From Phallusia fumigata (taxonomy: Eukaryota > Chordata > Ascidiacea > Phlebobranchia > Ascidiidae), in assembly GCA_008931825.1 (NCBI GenBank), contig QXVZ01015868.1:1-31798 (forward strand): DNA of 31,798 nt, in the 5' to 3' direction. The position numbers and the translations under genes were made by a program. The first letter of the stretch is position 1; every line of letters begins with the position of its first letter. Shown piece by piece: positions 19,454 through 29,526 of the stretch. The notes beneath the pieces were generated by a model that did not search any database, was not told where the DNA came from, and worked only from the letters and a program-made list of their open reading frames with translations.

Positions 19454-22400
19454 ATGACAACTATGAGTCTTTCCCGCACATTCCTTATAAACTGGGTCTT
19501 GAAAATTTCATTCCTCTTAGCTTGTAAGTATCAATCAGTAATAAAAGGTAATAAAAATTAGCGAAAAAATGACTTTGTTTCGTCTTAGTGTCAACAGAAT
19601 CCCGGGCAAAAAATTATTCGCTGAGCAACCACAACATGAGCGCGTATCAAGCATGGTACTACTGCGACTGCATAAACGCGAAGCTTGGAACCATGAAAAG
19701 TGCCAACGAAACCAAGAAGTTGATTTCAGATATCGGAAATTCGTCAGTAGGATGGATAGGTATACAAAAATAGACAGCTAATTGTTAAACCTTTTTAACC
19801 TACAAGGTTTTTTTCTTTAAAGCTAAAGTGTTCAGTTTTTGTGATTTTTATAGCGTTCCACTAAAAAGTCGCTATATTTGGGTACATTTATAACTTCCTG
19901 GTAAACTTTACGAAGCATGTTCACAAATTGTAAATGTTCTCGCAACATTAATAATTTTTATTTTTATTTCATGTATCGCTTTACACAGGGTTGTATCGCC
20001 TCCCGTTCATACGAAAGCTGGTTTGGATGGACGGCAGTGTTCGTGGGTCGTATGAAAACGGCCGAATTGCCGTACCCTGGCCGTCAAAAGGCAAACACTG
20101 CGTGTACGTAAATTCGACAGACTGGATCGCAGCAAACTGTTTCGAGCAACTCCCCGCTATATGCCAGGGCGAAAGTAAGCAGAGAAAGTGTAAGCCTATA
20201 CGGCATTTACGCGTGCGTGGTATACAATGTTCCAAAATAGTTGTTTGGTTTTATATTTTAATGACGTATACGCACCACAAGAAAAAGCTTTGTAATTAAA
20301 TATGTATAATATACCACTCGCTTGGTTTTGGAAACGAATGGACAATTTTCCAATTTCAAGCATTTACTGCTGCAAATGTCACATATACTTTACAAAGTTA
20401 AAGCCTAATAATATATATTGGCAGGTACCGGTTTACAGGAGAACGAGACATGCTACAACAAGTCTCAAGAAAAGGGGCCTTCCTGCAGACCAGTAAAAAC
20501 GAGAACAACCTTAGTTTCTTCGACCAGAGTGGCTACACCTGACACCACCTATTATGCAACAAATTTTCCATCAACCATCGAAACAGGCGTTTCAACATCG
20601 CAATCGGGTTTTGGAGAATTGAACGGGATAACGTCCGTAAAAACACAGGAATTGACGACGGTAATGGGTGTTTCAGGATCAGGTCAAGAAGTCACAACCG
20701 CACAAGAGGTATCATCGGCATCGGCAACAACAGCAGTAAGCAGAATAACGACGGAAGCAGTCACCAACAACACAGTCAACCTCTCTCTGTCACCAACCGA
20801 ACAGTCATCACAACCTACTCACACTAAAGCGGCAACAGAAATTTCCACACGCACTTCAACAGCAAAGTCTTATACTTCAAGTACAGCACGAACCGACACT
20901 TCATCAACAAGGGCAAATCATAAAACCACAACAACGACTTCATCGCCAGGTATAGGTATACCAAAGTTGAAAAACCTAAAAGTTTTAATCAATTCAGTAA
21001 GTATTGTTGGGTGATTGATTATGTCGGGTTTGCCATCTATTTCGGGTTATTTTCGCTGAAAACTCCTTTGAAACGCAAGCTGTCACAAAACTAAAAAAAC
21101 GTCAGGCTTTGTACAACTTTTAAACTTCTCCATGTAAGTGAAAGCACACTTCAAAGTGACTAATAGTATAATATTAGTAAGACCGTCAGTCAGAGAAGTC
21201 ATTTTATTTGAATGTAAGTATCATTACATCACGGTGAGTGCAAACAAGAAGAGTCACAATGACAATACGTAATTTCCGCATAATGGAACAAGATCAAAGC
21301 AACACAAAAGGTTGTATTTTGCAAAGTTTTGCTTTTAAAGCGCCAATAGCGACTTGATAGTACATGCCGCTAAACTTGCAGTCCAATAAAAACCTTGATG
21401 TGACGCAATTCAAAACCGGTTTACATTACTATACGTTTGTGAGTATTTTATACTGATCAGAAGCATAGCTCAAGAATAACTTTGTCACCATAGAAGCCAC
21501 AACTGTCACCAACGAATCCTTGACGTCCTACAAATCAAACCCTACAACGAGTGAACCTCAAACGGCACCTACCGCTACTTTAATTAACCATCAACAAACT
21601 AGTCAGCCGATAACACGCCAGGAAACCACTTCCAGTATAACACCCTTGAGTACACGCTACAAGGAAACGTCAGCCACAGGTACAGCTAACCATCATGCTG
21701 TCGTTTGTGTATAAAGCATGTGAAAGTAAGTTCAAATCAAGACACACAACAATGCCTACGGTTTCCTACGAGTTGGAGTGTAAACATGGGAGTNAAGTAA
21801 GCAGAGAAAGTGTAAGCCTATACGACATTTACGCGTGCGTGATATACAATGTTCCAAAATAGTTTGGTTTATATTTTAATGACATAAGCACCACAAGAAA
21901 AAGCTTTGTAATTAGATGTGTATAACTTACCGCTCGCTTGGTTTTGGAAACGAACGGGCAATTTTCAAATTTCAAGCATTTACTGCTGCGTATGTCACAT
22001 ATACTTTACAAAGTTAAAGCCTGATAATATATATTGGCAGGTACCGGTTTACAGGAGCACGAGGGATGCTACAACGAGTCTCAAAGAAAGGGGCCTTCCT
22101 GCAGACCAGTAAAAACGAGAACAACCTTAGTTCCTTCGACCAGAGTGGCTACACCTGACACCACCTATTATGCAACAAATTTTCCATCAACCATCGAAAC
22201 AGGCATTTCAACATCGCAATCGGGTTTTGGAGAATTGAACGGGATAACATCCGTAAAAACACAGGAATTGACGACGGTAATGGGTGTTTCAGGATCAGGT
22301 CAAGAAGTCACAACCGCACAAGAGGTATCATCGGCATCGGCAACAACAGCAGTAAGCAGAGTAACGACGGAAGCAGTCACCAACAACACAGTCAACCTTT

Positions 22401-25400
22401 CTCTGTCACCAACCGAACAGTCATCACAACCTACTCACACTAAAGCTGCAACAGAAATTTCCACACGCACTTCAACAGCAAAGTCCTATACTTCAAGTAC
22501 AGCACGAACCGACACTTCAGCAACAAGGGCGCCAGGTATAGGTATGCCAAAGTTGAAAAACGTAAAAGTTTTAATCAACTCAGTAAGTATTGTTGGGTTA
22601 TTGATTATGTCGGGTTTGCCATCTATTTCGGGTTGTTTTCGCTGAAAACTCCTTTCAAACGCAAGCTGTCACAAAACTAAAAAAACGTCAGGCTTTGTAC
22701 AACTTTTAAACTTCTCCATGTAAGTGAAAGCACACTTCAAAGTGACTAATAGTATAATATTAGTAAGACCGNAAACGCAAGCTGTCACAAAACTAAAAAA
22801 ACGTCAGGCTTTGTACAACTTTTAAACTTCTCCATGTAAGTGAAAGCACACTTCAAAGTGACTAATAGTATAATATTAGTAAGACCGTCAGTCAGAGAAG
22901 TCATTTTATTTGAATGTAAGTATCATTACATCACGGTGAGTGCAAACAAGAAGAGTCACAATGACAATACGTAATTTCCACATAATGGAACAAGATCAAA
23001 GCAACACAAAAGGTTGTATTTTGCAAAGTTTTGCTTTTAAAGCGCCAATAGCGACTTGATAGTACATGCCGCTAAACTTGCAGTCCAATAAAAACCTTGA
23101 TGTGACGCAATTCAAAACCGGTTTACATTACTATACGTTTGTGAGTATTTTATACTGATCAGAAGCATAGCTCAAGAATAACTTTGTCACCATAGAAGCC
23201 ACAACTGTCACCAACGAATCCTTGACGTCCTACAAATCAAACCCTACAACGAGTGAACCTCAAACGGCACCTACCGCTACTTTAATTAACCATCAACAAA
23301 CTAGTCAGCCGATAACACGCCAGGAAACCACTTCCAGTATAACACCCTTGAGTACACGCTACAAGGAAACGTCAGCCACAGGTACAGCTAACCATCATGC
23401 TGTCGTTTGTGTATAAAGCATGTGAAAGTAAGTTCAAATCAAGACACACAACAATGCCTACGGTTTCCTACGAGTTGGAGTGTAAACATGGGAGTATATA
23501 ATGAACAGGTATTTTTTTAAACTAAGTTACACATGGTTTGTCTGTGACAACCTCAACCGATGTAATAGCTGCACTGACTTGTCTTTTTCCAAGTTTCAAA
23601 AATATTAACAATATGTTTAATGTTTTTTTCAGAGTCTGCCCTATCCATCACAAGCAAAGCGACCAGTTTCAACTTGGTTGCTACCACCGCAGCACTTTCC
23701 AACGGTAAACAATAAAAATCATGGAAAAAAGGTTGATAATCTAAAATTTGTAATATCGATTTTTTTGAGCAGCGAACGTGGCAAGTGCATCCGAGGCAGC
23801 TTCCTTCGTCTCGAATTTCGAAAACAGGCTTCTCGACATGATTATTTCTGGAACAAAAATTCCAAACGTGCAAGTTACGCGACTAACCAGCAAAGACAAC
23901 AAGCAGTACAGCGAAGCGAATCCCCTGGCTGAGCTTCCATCAACCAGGATCAACAGACTGGTTCCACAGGGCTTGGGAGAAAACGATAGCTTTACGGCTG
24001 TAATAGCACAGATTAGGAACGAAAGAAACCTTTTACAAACACTTAGTAACGCCAGTGAGTACCCAAAATCAGGGTACAATGACACGGTGTTGGTGTTTAA
24101 CTCCACGCCTATTCTAAGCCTTACAGCCCTGATCGAGAATCCAAGACGAAAGCTAAATGCTTCCGCTTCCTTTGATTTCAATCTAACACAAGATTCTACG
24201 CTGGAGACGTACGCCAAAAGTCAATCATTCGTACTAGGGGACTTTTATAAAGACACAAACGTAGTGCGAAGGTTGTACTACGAATGTCGGTACGTAGATA
24301 CGGAGAAAAATTTGCTTTCCAGCGATGGTTGTGCAAGTAGAGAAACCGGACAATTCGGTTTTGTACGTTGTGAATGCGCACATACAACCTCGTTTGCTGT
24401 GCTTCTGTCCATCTCGTCGTTTACCGTGCCTTCCAGTGTCAAGGTACGTTTTTTTAATGGTATCTTTCCTCTTCAGTTTTATTTAATTACTAGGCATGGT
24501 GGTTCCACCAGGCCAATCGCTTGCTTGTGTTTGTCTCGTTTCTATCCTGGATGCGCGAAATGACTGATTGCGTCGGAGAGTTACCCGCTTCATTGCAGTT
24601 TTATGAAACCCATTTTATTGGATTTTTTAAATTTTAAGAAAGTTCACTTTAGATCGTTTCTCCTGCGTTAGATGCCTGTTAAGTTTATTGCTCAAGTAAA
24701 CACAAGCGACCGAGAAGGGAATAGAAACCGCAACCACTCGGCCATTGCCAGAATATCATGTCTTCCATTTGTTGTTTGAGCACCGTTGTAAACATCTGTC
24801 TAAGTAGCTAACTTTTCGCGTTTTAGCCGCATTTTGTTTTTTACTTCAAATGTTCGCTTTACATAACGCTTTCTTTAACAGATCCTGTCGTTTATTACGG
24901 AATCGATCTCCACAGTGTTTCTTATCATAACGCTGATTGTCCTGGTAAAGTTGCGGAAAAGCATTCGAAACGACAGGACGGTGGTTCAGATTAACCTCAC
25001 AATTGCCCTGTTGCTTTTTCACATCTGCAATCTATTTCACGACCCAGCACAACAGAACGAGCGTTCGTGCGAAATGATTGCTGTTCTAACGCATTTCTTT
25101 ATTCTTGCATCCGGTAAGTTAAAGGATTAAAGAGTGTGCATGCAAAACGTCCAAATATGATAATAAGCTTGCTAATAATAAATATGATGATAATTAAAGA
25201 CTGTGTTAGACGTTTTTCACTATACTGTAATTAACGTTTGTAGTTAATTCCGGTTTGTACCTTTTCGAACATAATCCCAAAAAATCATGATGTACGTATA
25301 ACGCCAACCTTTTTTATGATTGAAATTGTAATGGATGCCCTTTAAAGCAAACAAAAGCCACTTGAGGTTATACTGTATTATAATTCAGCCTTTCGATATA

Positions 25401-27633
25401 TTTTNCTTCTAGTTTTTGTCTCGTTTCTACCTCGATGTGCGAAATGACTGATTGTGTCAGAGAGTTACCTGCTTCATCGCAGTTTTATGAAACCCATTTT
25501 ATTGATTTTTTTTTAATTTTAAGAAAGTTCACTTAGATCGTTTCTCCTGCGTCGGATGCCTGTTAAGTTTATTGCTCAAGTAAACACAAGCAACCGAGAA
25601 GGGAATAGAAACCACAACCACTCGGCCATTGCCAAAATATCCTGTTTTCCATGTGTTGTTTGAGCACTGTATGCACAAGTCTATGGACTTTGTTAACCTC
25701 TGTTTAAATAGCTAACTTTTCGCATTTTGGCCGCATTTTGTTTTTTACTTCAAATGTACGCTTTACATAACGCTTTGTTTAACAGGTCCTGTCGTTTATT
25801 ACGGAATCGATCTCCACAGTGTTTCTTATCATAACGCTGATTGTCCTGGTAAAGCTGCGGAAAAGCATTCGAAACGACAGGACGGTGGTTCAGATTAACC
25901 TCACAATTGCCCTGTTGCTTTTTCACATCTGCAATCTATTTCACGACCCAGCACAACAAAACGAGCGTTCGTGCGAAATGATTGCTGTTCTAACGCATTT
26001 CTTTATTCTTGCATCCGGTAAGTTAAAGGATTGAAGAGTGTGCATGCAAAACGTCCAAATATGATAATAAGCTTGCTAATAATAAATATGATAATAATCA
26101 AAGACTGTGTTAGACGTTTTTCACTTTGTACCTTTTCGAACATAATCCCAAAAAATCATGATGTACGTATAACGCCAACCTTTTTTATGATTCAAATTGT
26201 AATGGATGCCCTTTAAAGCAAACAAAAGCCACTTGAGGTTATGCTGTATTATAATTCAGCCTTTCGATATATTTTAGCGGCATGGATGCTGCTGGAGGGA
26301 GTTATCCTCGCGCACAAAACCATTGGCGGTGTGATGGACAGCCGAACAACCAAACAAGCTAAAGTAATTCGAATGGTTGTGGGTTGGGGTGTTCCTGCCC
26401 TCGTGGTTTCAATCGCTGCGGTGGCGGGTTTTGCAAACAACACGTACATGCAGTCGCATCCCGTATTCGCCCAAACCTCCTTGGGTGACGAAAATCGACT
26501 ACAGACTGTGCCAAAATACAGCATGTGCTGGCTAAACAAGCAGAGTGGCACACTGATTGGGGCTGTGTTAGCACCTGTCCTTTTGGTGCTCCTTGTCAAC
26601 ACAGTAATCGTATGTCGCATGGGCTGCTTCGTGTACAAAATGAGTCGTCAAGCTGACAACTTCAAGCCTACAAGTCAGCGTCAATCAAACAACTCAGTGC
26701 GGAGTAAACAGTCAGTTGTGGATGTGCATCACTTGCTGGCCTCCATCAAAGCAGTTGCGTTTCTGATACCAACCTTGGGACTACCGTGGCTGTTGGGTGT
26801 ATTTGCAGGTAGCTTGTTACATTTACGTTTTCCTGGCGCAAAAACGCGTAACGCAACGCGTGACGTATAGATGCGTCGGAATGTGCGTAATCGCACACAA
26901 TGGCGTAGCACAGCGAATCATGCGCGCAACAGCGCAGTCTTCAAGTTTCCAACTGGGCGTAGACCAATTGGTTGTTTTGGGCTAGCAATTAGGTGCGTTT
27001 TATGCGTTCCACGAATAGATGTCACACTCCACATGCAAGCAATTTGATATTTGGTCAAATACAAAATATATTTTTATTTATTTTAGTCAACATCTAGTTT
27101 TAGATGTGTTATTGACGCAAATATCGATAAATTTTGCAACAAGGGTACCAAACAAATAAATAGCTCTGGTGCAAAAAAACGAATTTTCCTAAAGACCAGT
27201 AAAATTGTGTAATTAAAAACACTACAATCTCCACATCTAACATAGATCTATATTAGCACATTAAAGTAAACAACAATAAGCAAACTATATGCTAAACATA
27301 TCAATTGCTTTTTGAAACATTTCAGGTGTTGAAAACTACGAAGCATCTGTAGCTTTTATGTATCTCAACAGCATAGTAAACGGTCTACAAGGGGTGATGA
27401 TCTTCGTTATTTACTGCATCCTCGGGAGAGAAGTGCGCAAAGCTATCCGAAGCAAGTGGAAGCGGGCGCGGGCAGGATCACAACAAAACTTTTCCGAGGA
27501 CAAAAGTCACACGAGTTTCAAGAAAGAAGGCACTTTACAAAAAATAAAGGGAAAAAAATCGACCGACTCTGATCGCATTTTCGGGGTCCACCAATCCACT
27601 TACGGGAAGTTTGTGGAACTACCACGTTACTGA
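19454..27633 (+). CDS. Adhesion GPCR with N-terminal C-type-lectin-like domain and mucin-like stalk (receptor 2)
   Basis: Ten exons give 983 residues: 19454-19523, 19589-19759, 19989-20174, 20425-20949, 21494-21679 (again at 23196-23381), 23633-23704, 23773-24443, 24882-25113 (again at 25786-26017), 26278-26808, 27326-27633. Order: signal peptide (1-23), CTLD (24-142; SAYQAWYYCDC, VGWIG, LVWMDGS, HCVYVN, AANC), Thr/Ser-rich mucin-like stalk (143-403), GAIN (404-627), seven helices (628 to about 915; RNDRTVVQINL, MLLEGV, MCWLN, LGLPWLLG), basic tail to 983. The GPS keeps all four cysteines (DGC, CEC) and reads CAHT|TSFAVLL, so self-cleavage and a tethered agonist are plausible. An alternative ATG lies at 19463. 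The CTLD has no EPN/WND sugar site. Exons 4, 5 and 8 are duplicated around n characters, probably by assembly. A 310-bp 3' UTR to AATAAA at 27943 is likely. Confidence 0.9.
20173..21793. repeat. Receptor 2 stalk region, copy A (exons 4 and 5)
   Basis: Covers the end of exon 3, exon 4 (20425-20949) and exon 5 (21494-21679), then stops at the n at 21794. Its first part is repeated divergently at 21795-22771 and its second part almost identically at 22773-23495 (offset 1702; one difference seen, TTCCGCATAA against TTCCACATAA). Best read as one haplotype's contig end. Confidence 0.8.
21795..22771. repeat. Receptor 2 stalk region, divergent copy B (exon 4)
   Basis: Starts at a base matching 20173 and contains exon 4 at 22041-22535. 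That exon is 495 nt against 525 nt in copy A, a clean 10-codon difference near its 3' end (TRAPG against a longer Thr-rich run). Intron sequence differs by scattered changes and indels. Its last 115 bp (22657-22771) recur at 22773-22887, as expected of two overlapping contigs left unmerged. Confidence 0.8.
22773..23495. repeat. Receptor 2 stalk region, copy C (intron 4 and exon 5)
   Basis: Repeats the last 115 bp of copy B and then the intron and exon 5 of copy A (exon 5 at 23196-23381). It continues without a break into exon 6 at 23633, so it is the copy connected to the rest of the gene. Confidence 0.8.
24526..25404. repeat. Receptor 2 TM1-TM3 exon region, first copy
   Basis: Holds the exon 24882-25113 (TM1 to TM3) plus flanking intron. 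It ends at the n at 25405, exactly where the second copy (26276) goes on into the AG acceptor of the next exon. Introns differ from the second copy by substitutions and small indels. Confidence 0.8.
25406..26276. repeat. Receptor 2 TM1-TM3 exon region, second copy
   Basis: Repeats 24526-25404. Its exon 25786-26017 has the same 232-nt length; the first codon is GTC instead of ATC and two other differences are silent. Two successive TM1-TM3 exons cannot both be spliced in, because the exon is 232 nt (not a multiple of three) and would shift the frame. This supports haplotype duplication in the assembly. Confidence 0.8.
26836..26990. other. CpG-dense patch inside the last intron of receptor 2
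   Basis: By eye about 15 CpG in 150 bp, with motifs such as ACGCGTAACGCAACGCGTGACG and GCGCGCAACAGCGC, inside an otherwise AT-rich intron. No repeat ends or coding signal are visible. It could be a regulatory element or the remains of a transposon. Confidence 0.4.
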
Positions 27634-27942
27634 GCATCATACAATTGAGTTGCATGAAAGATAGATAGGCAATTCAGACATGAAAAGTAACCTACACAAC
27701 CCTAACCTAAAAAGACTTTTTGCACAAACTGTAATTTGAAAGACAAAAAATAATGCACCCATCGACATGTTTGTTTTTCTCTGAGGCCACGCTACGTAAA
27801 TAAATATGTGTGTCAAGAATGATAATAATGTTAAAAGAAAAAAAAAAGTTTTTCGCTTTGTTTGTGCACGCAGTGTTTTTACCTTTGTACATGTAAGTAA
27901 TATTCTACAACTGTTTTAAGACGTAGTTTTTAATGCTCGTTA

Positions 27943-27948
27943 AATAAA
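27943..27948 (+). terminator. Candidate poly(A) signal of receptor 2
   Basis: AATAAA about 310 bp beyond the receptor 2 stop; a second AATAAA lies at 28079-28084. Confidence 0.5.
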
Positions 27949-28432
27949 AAGTGCTTGATACCTAGTAAACACATCACAGTTGAAACGAATTACATGAAAT
28001 GAACAACTCTCGTTTTTCAAAGATACAAAGAAAAAGTAATACTCACGTTTTTCTCGTTTCCTTCTGCTTTGAAAGACAAATAAAGCAGGTCCAGATGTTT
28101 AAGTTGGTATCATTTAGTAATTACATAGATCGGCAGCATGCAAATTCTCCAATTCTATAAAACAGTTTTCCGGTTAAGCATGTTAAAACAAGCAAACAAT
28201 AAGAAGTTCTTGAAATTGTGATAAATTGTGACGTAATAGTGGTGATGACAATAGTCTTTACAACACCTAGTGGTTCGAATCTTCGGGCAAAGTGATAACG
28301 CTGATGTTTGAAAGTTCGCGATTTAGAATTTAATTTTATTTTACAGCCTAAACAGGTGTAATCAACAAACTGGCTGTAGGTTTACATATATTTTTGGCAA
28401 CTAATGAATAAAAGCAAAAGGAAAAAAATTAT
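27949..28432. other. Intergenic, no gene recognised
   Basis: AT-rich spacer between the receptor 2 3' end and the small duplication at 28433. No motif or reading frame of note. Confidence 0.4.
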
Positions 28433-28639
28433 TATCACTCTCCAGGCCTAAAATAATGAGTTTTGGAATTCTGTACGTACTGTGTTTATTAAGCAGTACA
28501 AGGCGCGCACGCTCGACGCTTTTTATCGTTTTGGANTATCACTCTCCAGGCCTAAAATAATGAGTTTTGGAATTCTGTACGTACTGTGTTTATTAAGCAG
28601 TACAAGGCGCGCACGCTCGACGCTTTTTATCGTTTTGGA
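28433..28639. repeat. 103-bp duplication around the n at 28536
   Basis: Bases 28433-28535 and 28537-28639 read the same (TATCACTCTCCAGGCCTAAA onward) and are joined by one n. This is a contig overlap that was not merged. The unit includes a small hairpin, GTACTG and CAGTAC around TGTTTATTAAG. Confidence 0.85.
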
Positions 28640-28846
28640 AAATGGAAAATGGCAAGAAGTATTGGCAAAACTTAACTGTCGTTGTTTACATTGATTAAGC
28701 TTACTTAATATGTTTACTTGGCATATACCAGTAGTACTTGTTAATCCGTTACGGTATTTCAACAAGGTTTTCGACCATTAAAAATAACAACGCCGCTTTT
28801 TCAGACTTTTTAAAGTAATTTTACTACTGTGCTGTCACAGCTCAAC

Positions 28847-29206
28847 ATGTCATTGCAAAGCAAACCAAAAAGTGAACTCACTTCTGAAGAGTTGGAGCAA
28901 CTGGAAAAGGAAGAATTTCAAACTGGACCACTCTCGGTCTTGACTGACTCTGTCAAAAACAATACTCAAATTTTAATAAACTGTCGTAACAATCGAAAAC
29001 TCCTGGCACGTGTAAAGGCGTTTGACCGACACTGCAACATGGTGTTAGAAAATGTAAAGGAGATGTGGACAGAGACACCAAAAAGTGGAAAAGGCAAAAA
29101 GAAACAACAACCTGTCAATCGTGATCGGTTTATCAGCAAAATGTTTCTGCGAGGAGATTCTGTTATCATTGTGCTGAAAAATCCCCTCGCCTCTGCTGAA
29201 AAATAA
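28847..29206 (+). CDS. SNRPD2: Small nuclear ribonucleoprotein Sm D2
   Basis: A single uninterrupted frame of 119 residues beginning [20 protein letters not shown], nearly colinear with human SmD2 as known to me. The Sm fold is complete: Sm1 region with [37 protein letters not shown], then the basic linker [13 protein letters not shown] and Sm2 with [15 protein letters not shown]. SmD2 is one of seven Sm proteins that form the ring on U1, U2, U4 and U5 snRNAs in the spliceosome. I chose ATG 28847 because the family starts MSL; a CTG-initiated extension has no support. A CACAG just before CTCAACATG could be a splice or trans-splice acceptor. AATAAA at 29202-29207 overlaps the stop. CLP1 follows 320 bp downstream on the same strand. 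Confidence 0.97.
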   Translation: MSLQSKPKSELTSEELEQLEKEEFQTGPLSVLTDSVKNNTQILINCRNNRKLLARVKAFDRHCNMVLENVKEMWTETPKSGKGKKKQQPVNRDRFISKMFLRGDSVIIVLKNPLASAEK

Positions 29207-29207
29207 A
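29202..29207 (+). terminator. AATAAA overlapping the SNRPD2 stop codon
   Basis: The hexamer is formed by AAAAATAAATGG at the end of the coding region. It could be the functional poly(A) signal, giving a very short 3' UTR, or chance. Confidence 0.35.
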
Positions 29208-29498
29208 TGGCATTTATGCTATGCTTTAGAAAAGAACTTTAAAACATCGGCAATGTTTTGCAACAAGTAATATAGAAAACTCCAAATTATTTTGCCACAT
29301 ATATCCATTGTTTTATTACATATTTGTTCTTTTACTATGAGTCTTGTTTTAACCTTTAAAGCAGACTGTGGTGTAACATTCATGTTGTTCCTCAATGTTC
29401 AAATGTGTGACCTGAGTATGAACAGTGGTTTAAAATTAAGCCAAATACTGCTATTTGTGTACAATATTGACAAATCATGATTGTATTGTTTAACATTG

Positions 29499-29501
29499 CA
29501 G
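29499..29501 (+). promoter_or_regulatory. Candidate 3' splice site in the 5' leader of CLP1
   Basis: TTGTTTAACATTGCAG ends at 29501, 25 bases before the CLP1 ATG. No obvious matching donor was seen in the SNRPD2-CLP1 gap, so it might accept a spliced leader (trans-splicing is known in tunicates) or be the end of a leader intron. Confidence 0.4.
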
Positions 29502-29526
29502 AATAAAGTTTAAACCACTCACTTTA

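Noticed and set aside
21795-23381. A third mucin-type gene or extra receptor exons
   Set aside because: Single-n joins, overlap of contig ends and near-identical introns fit unmerged haplotypes better.
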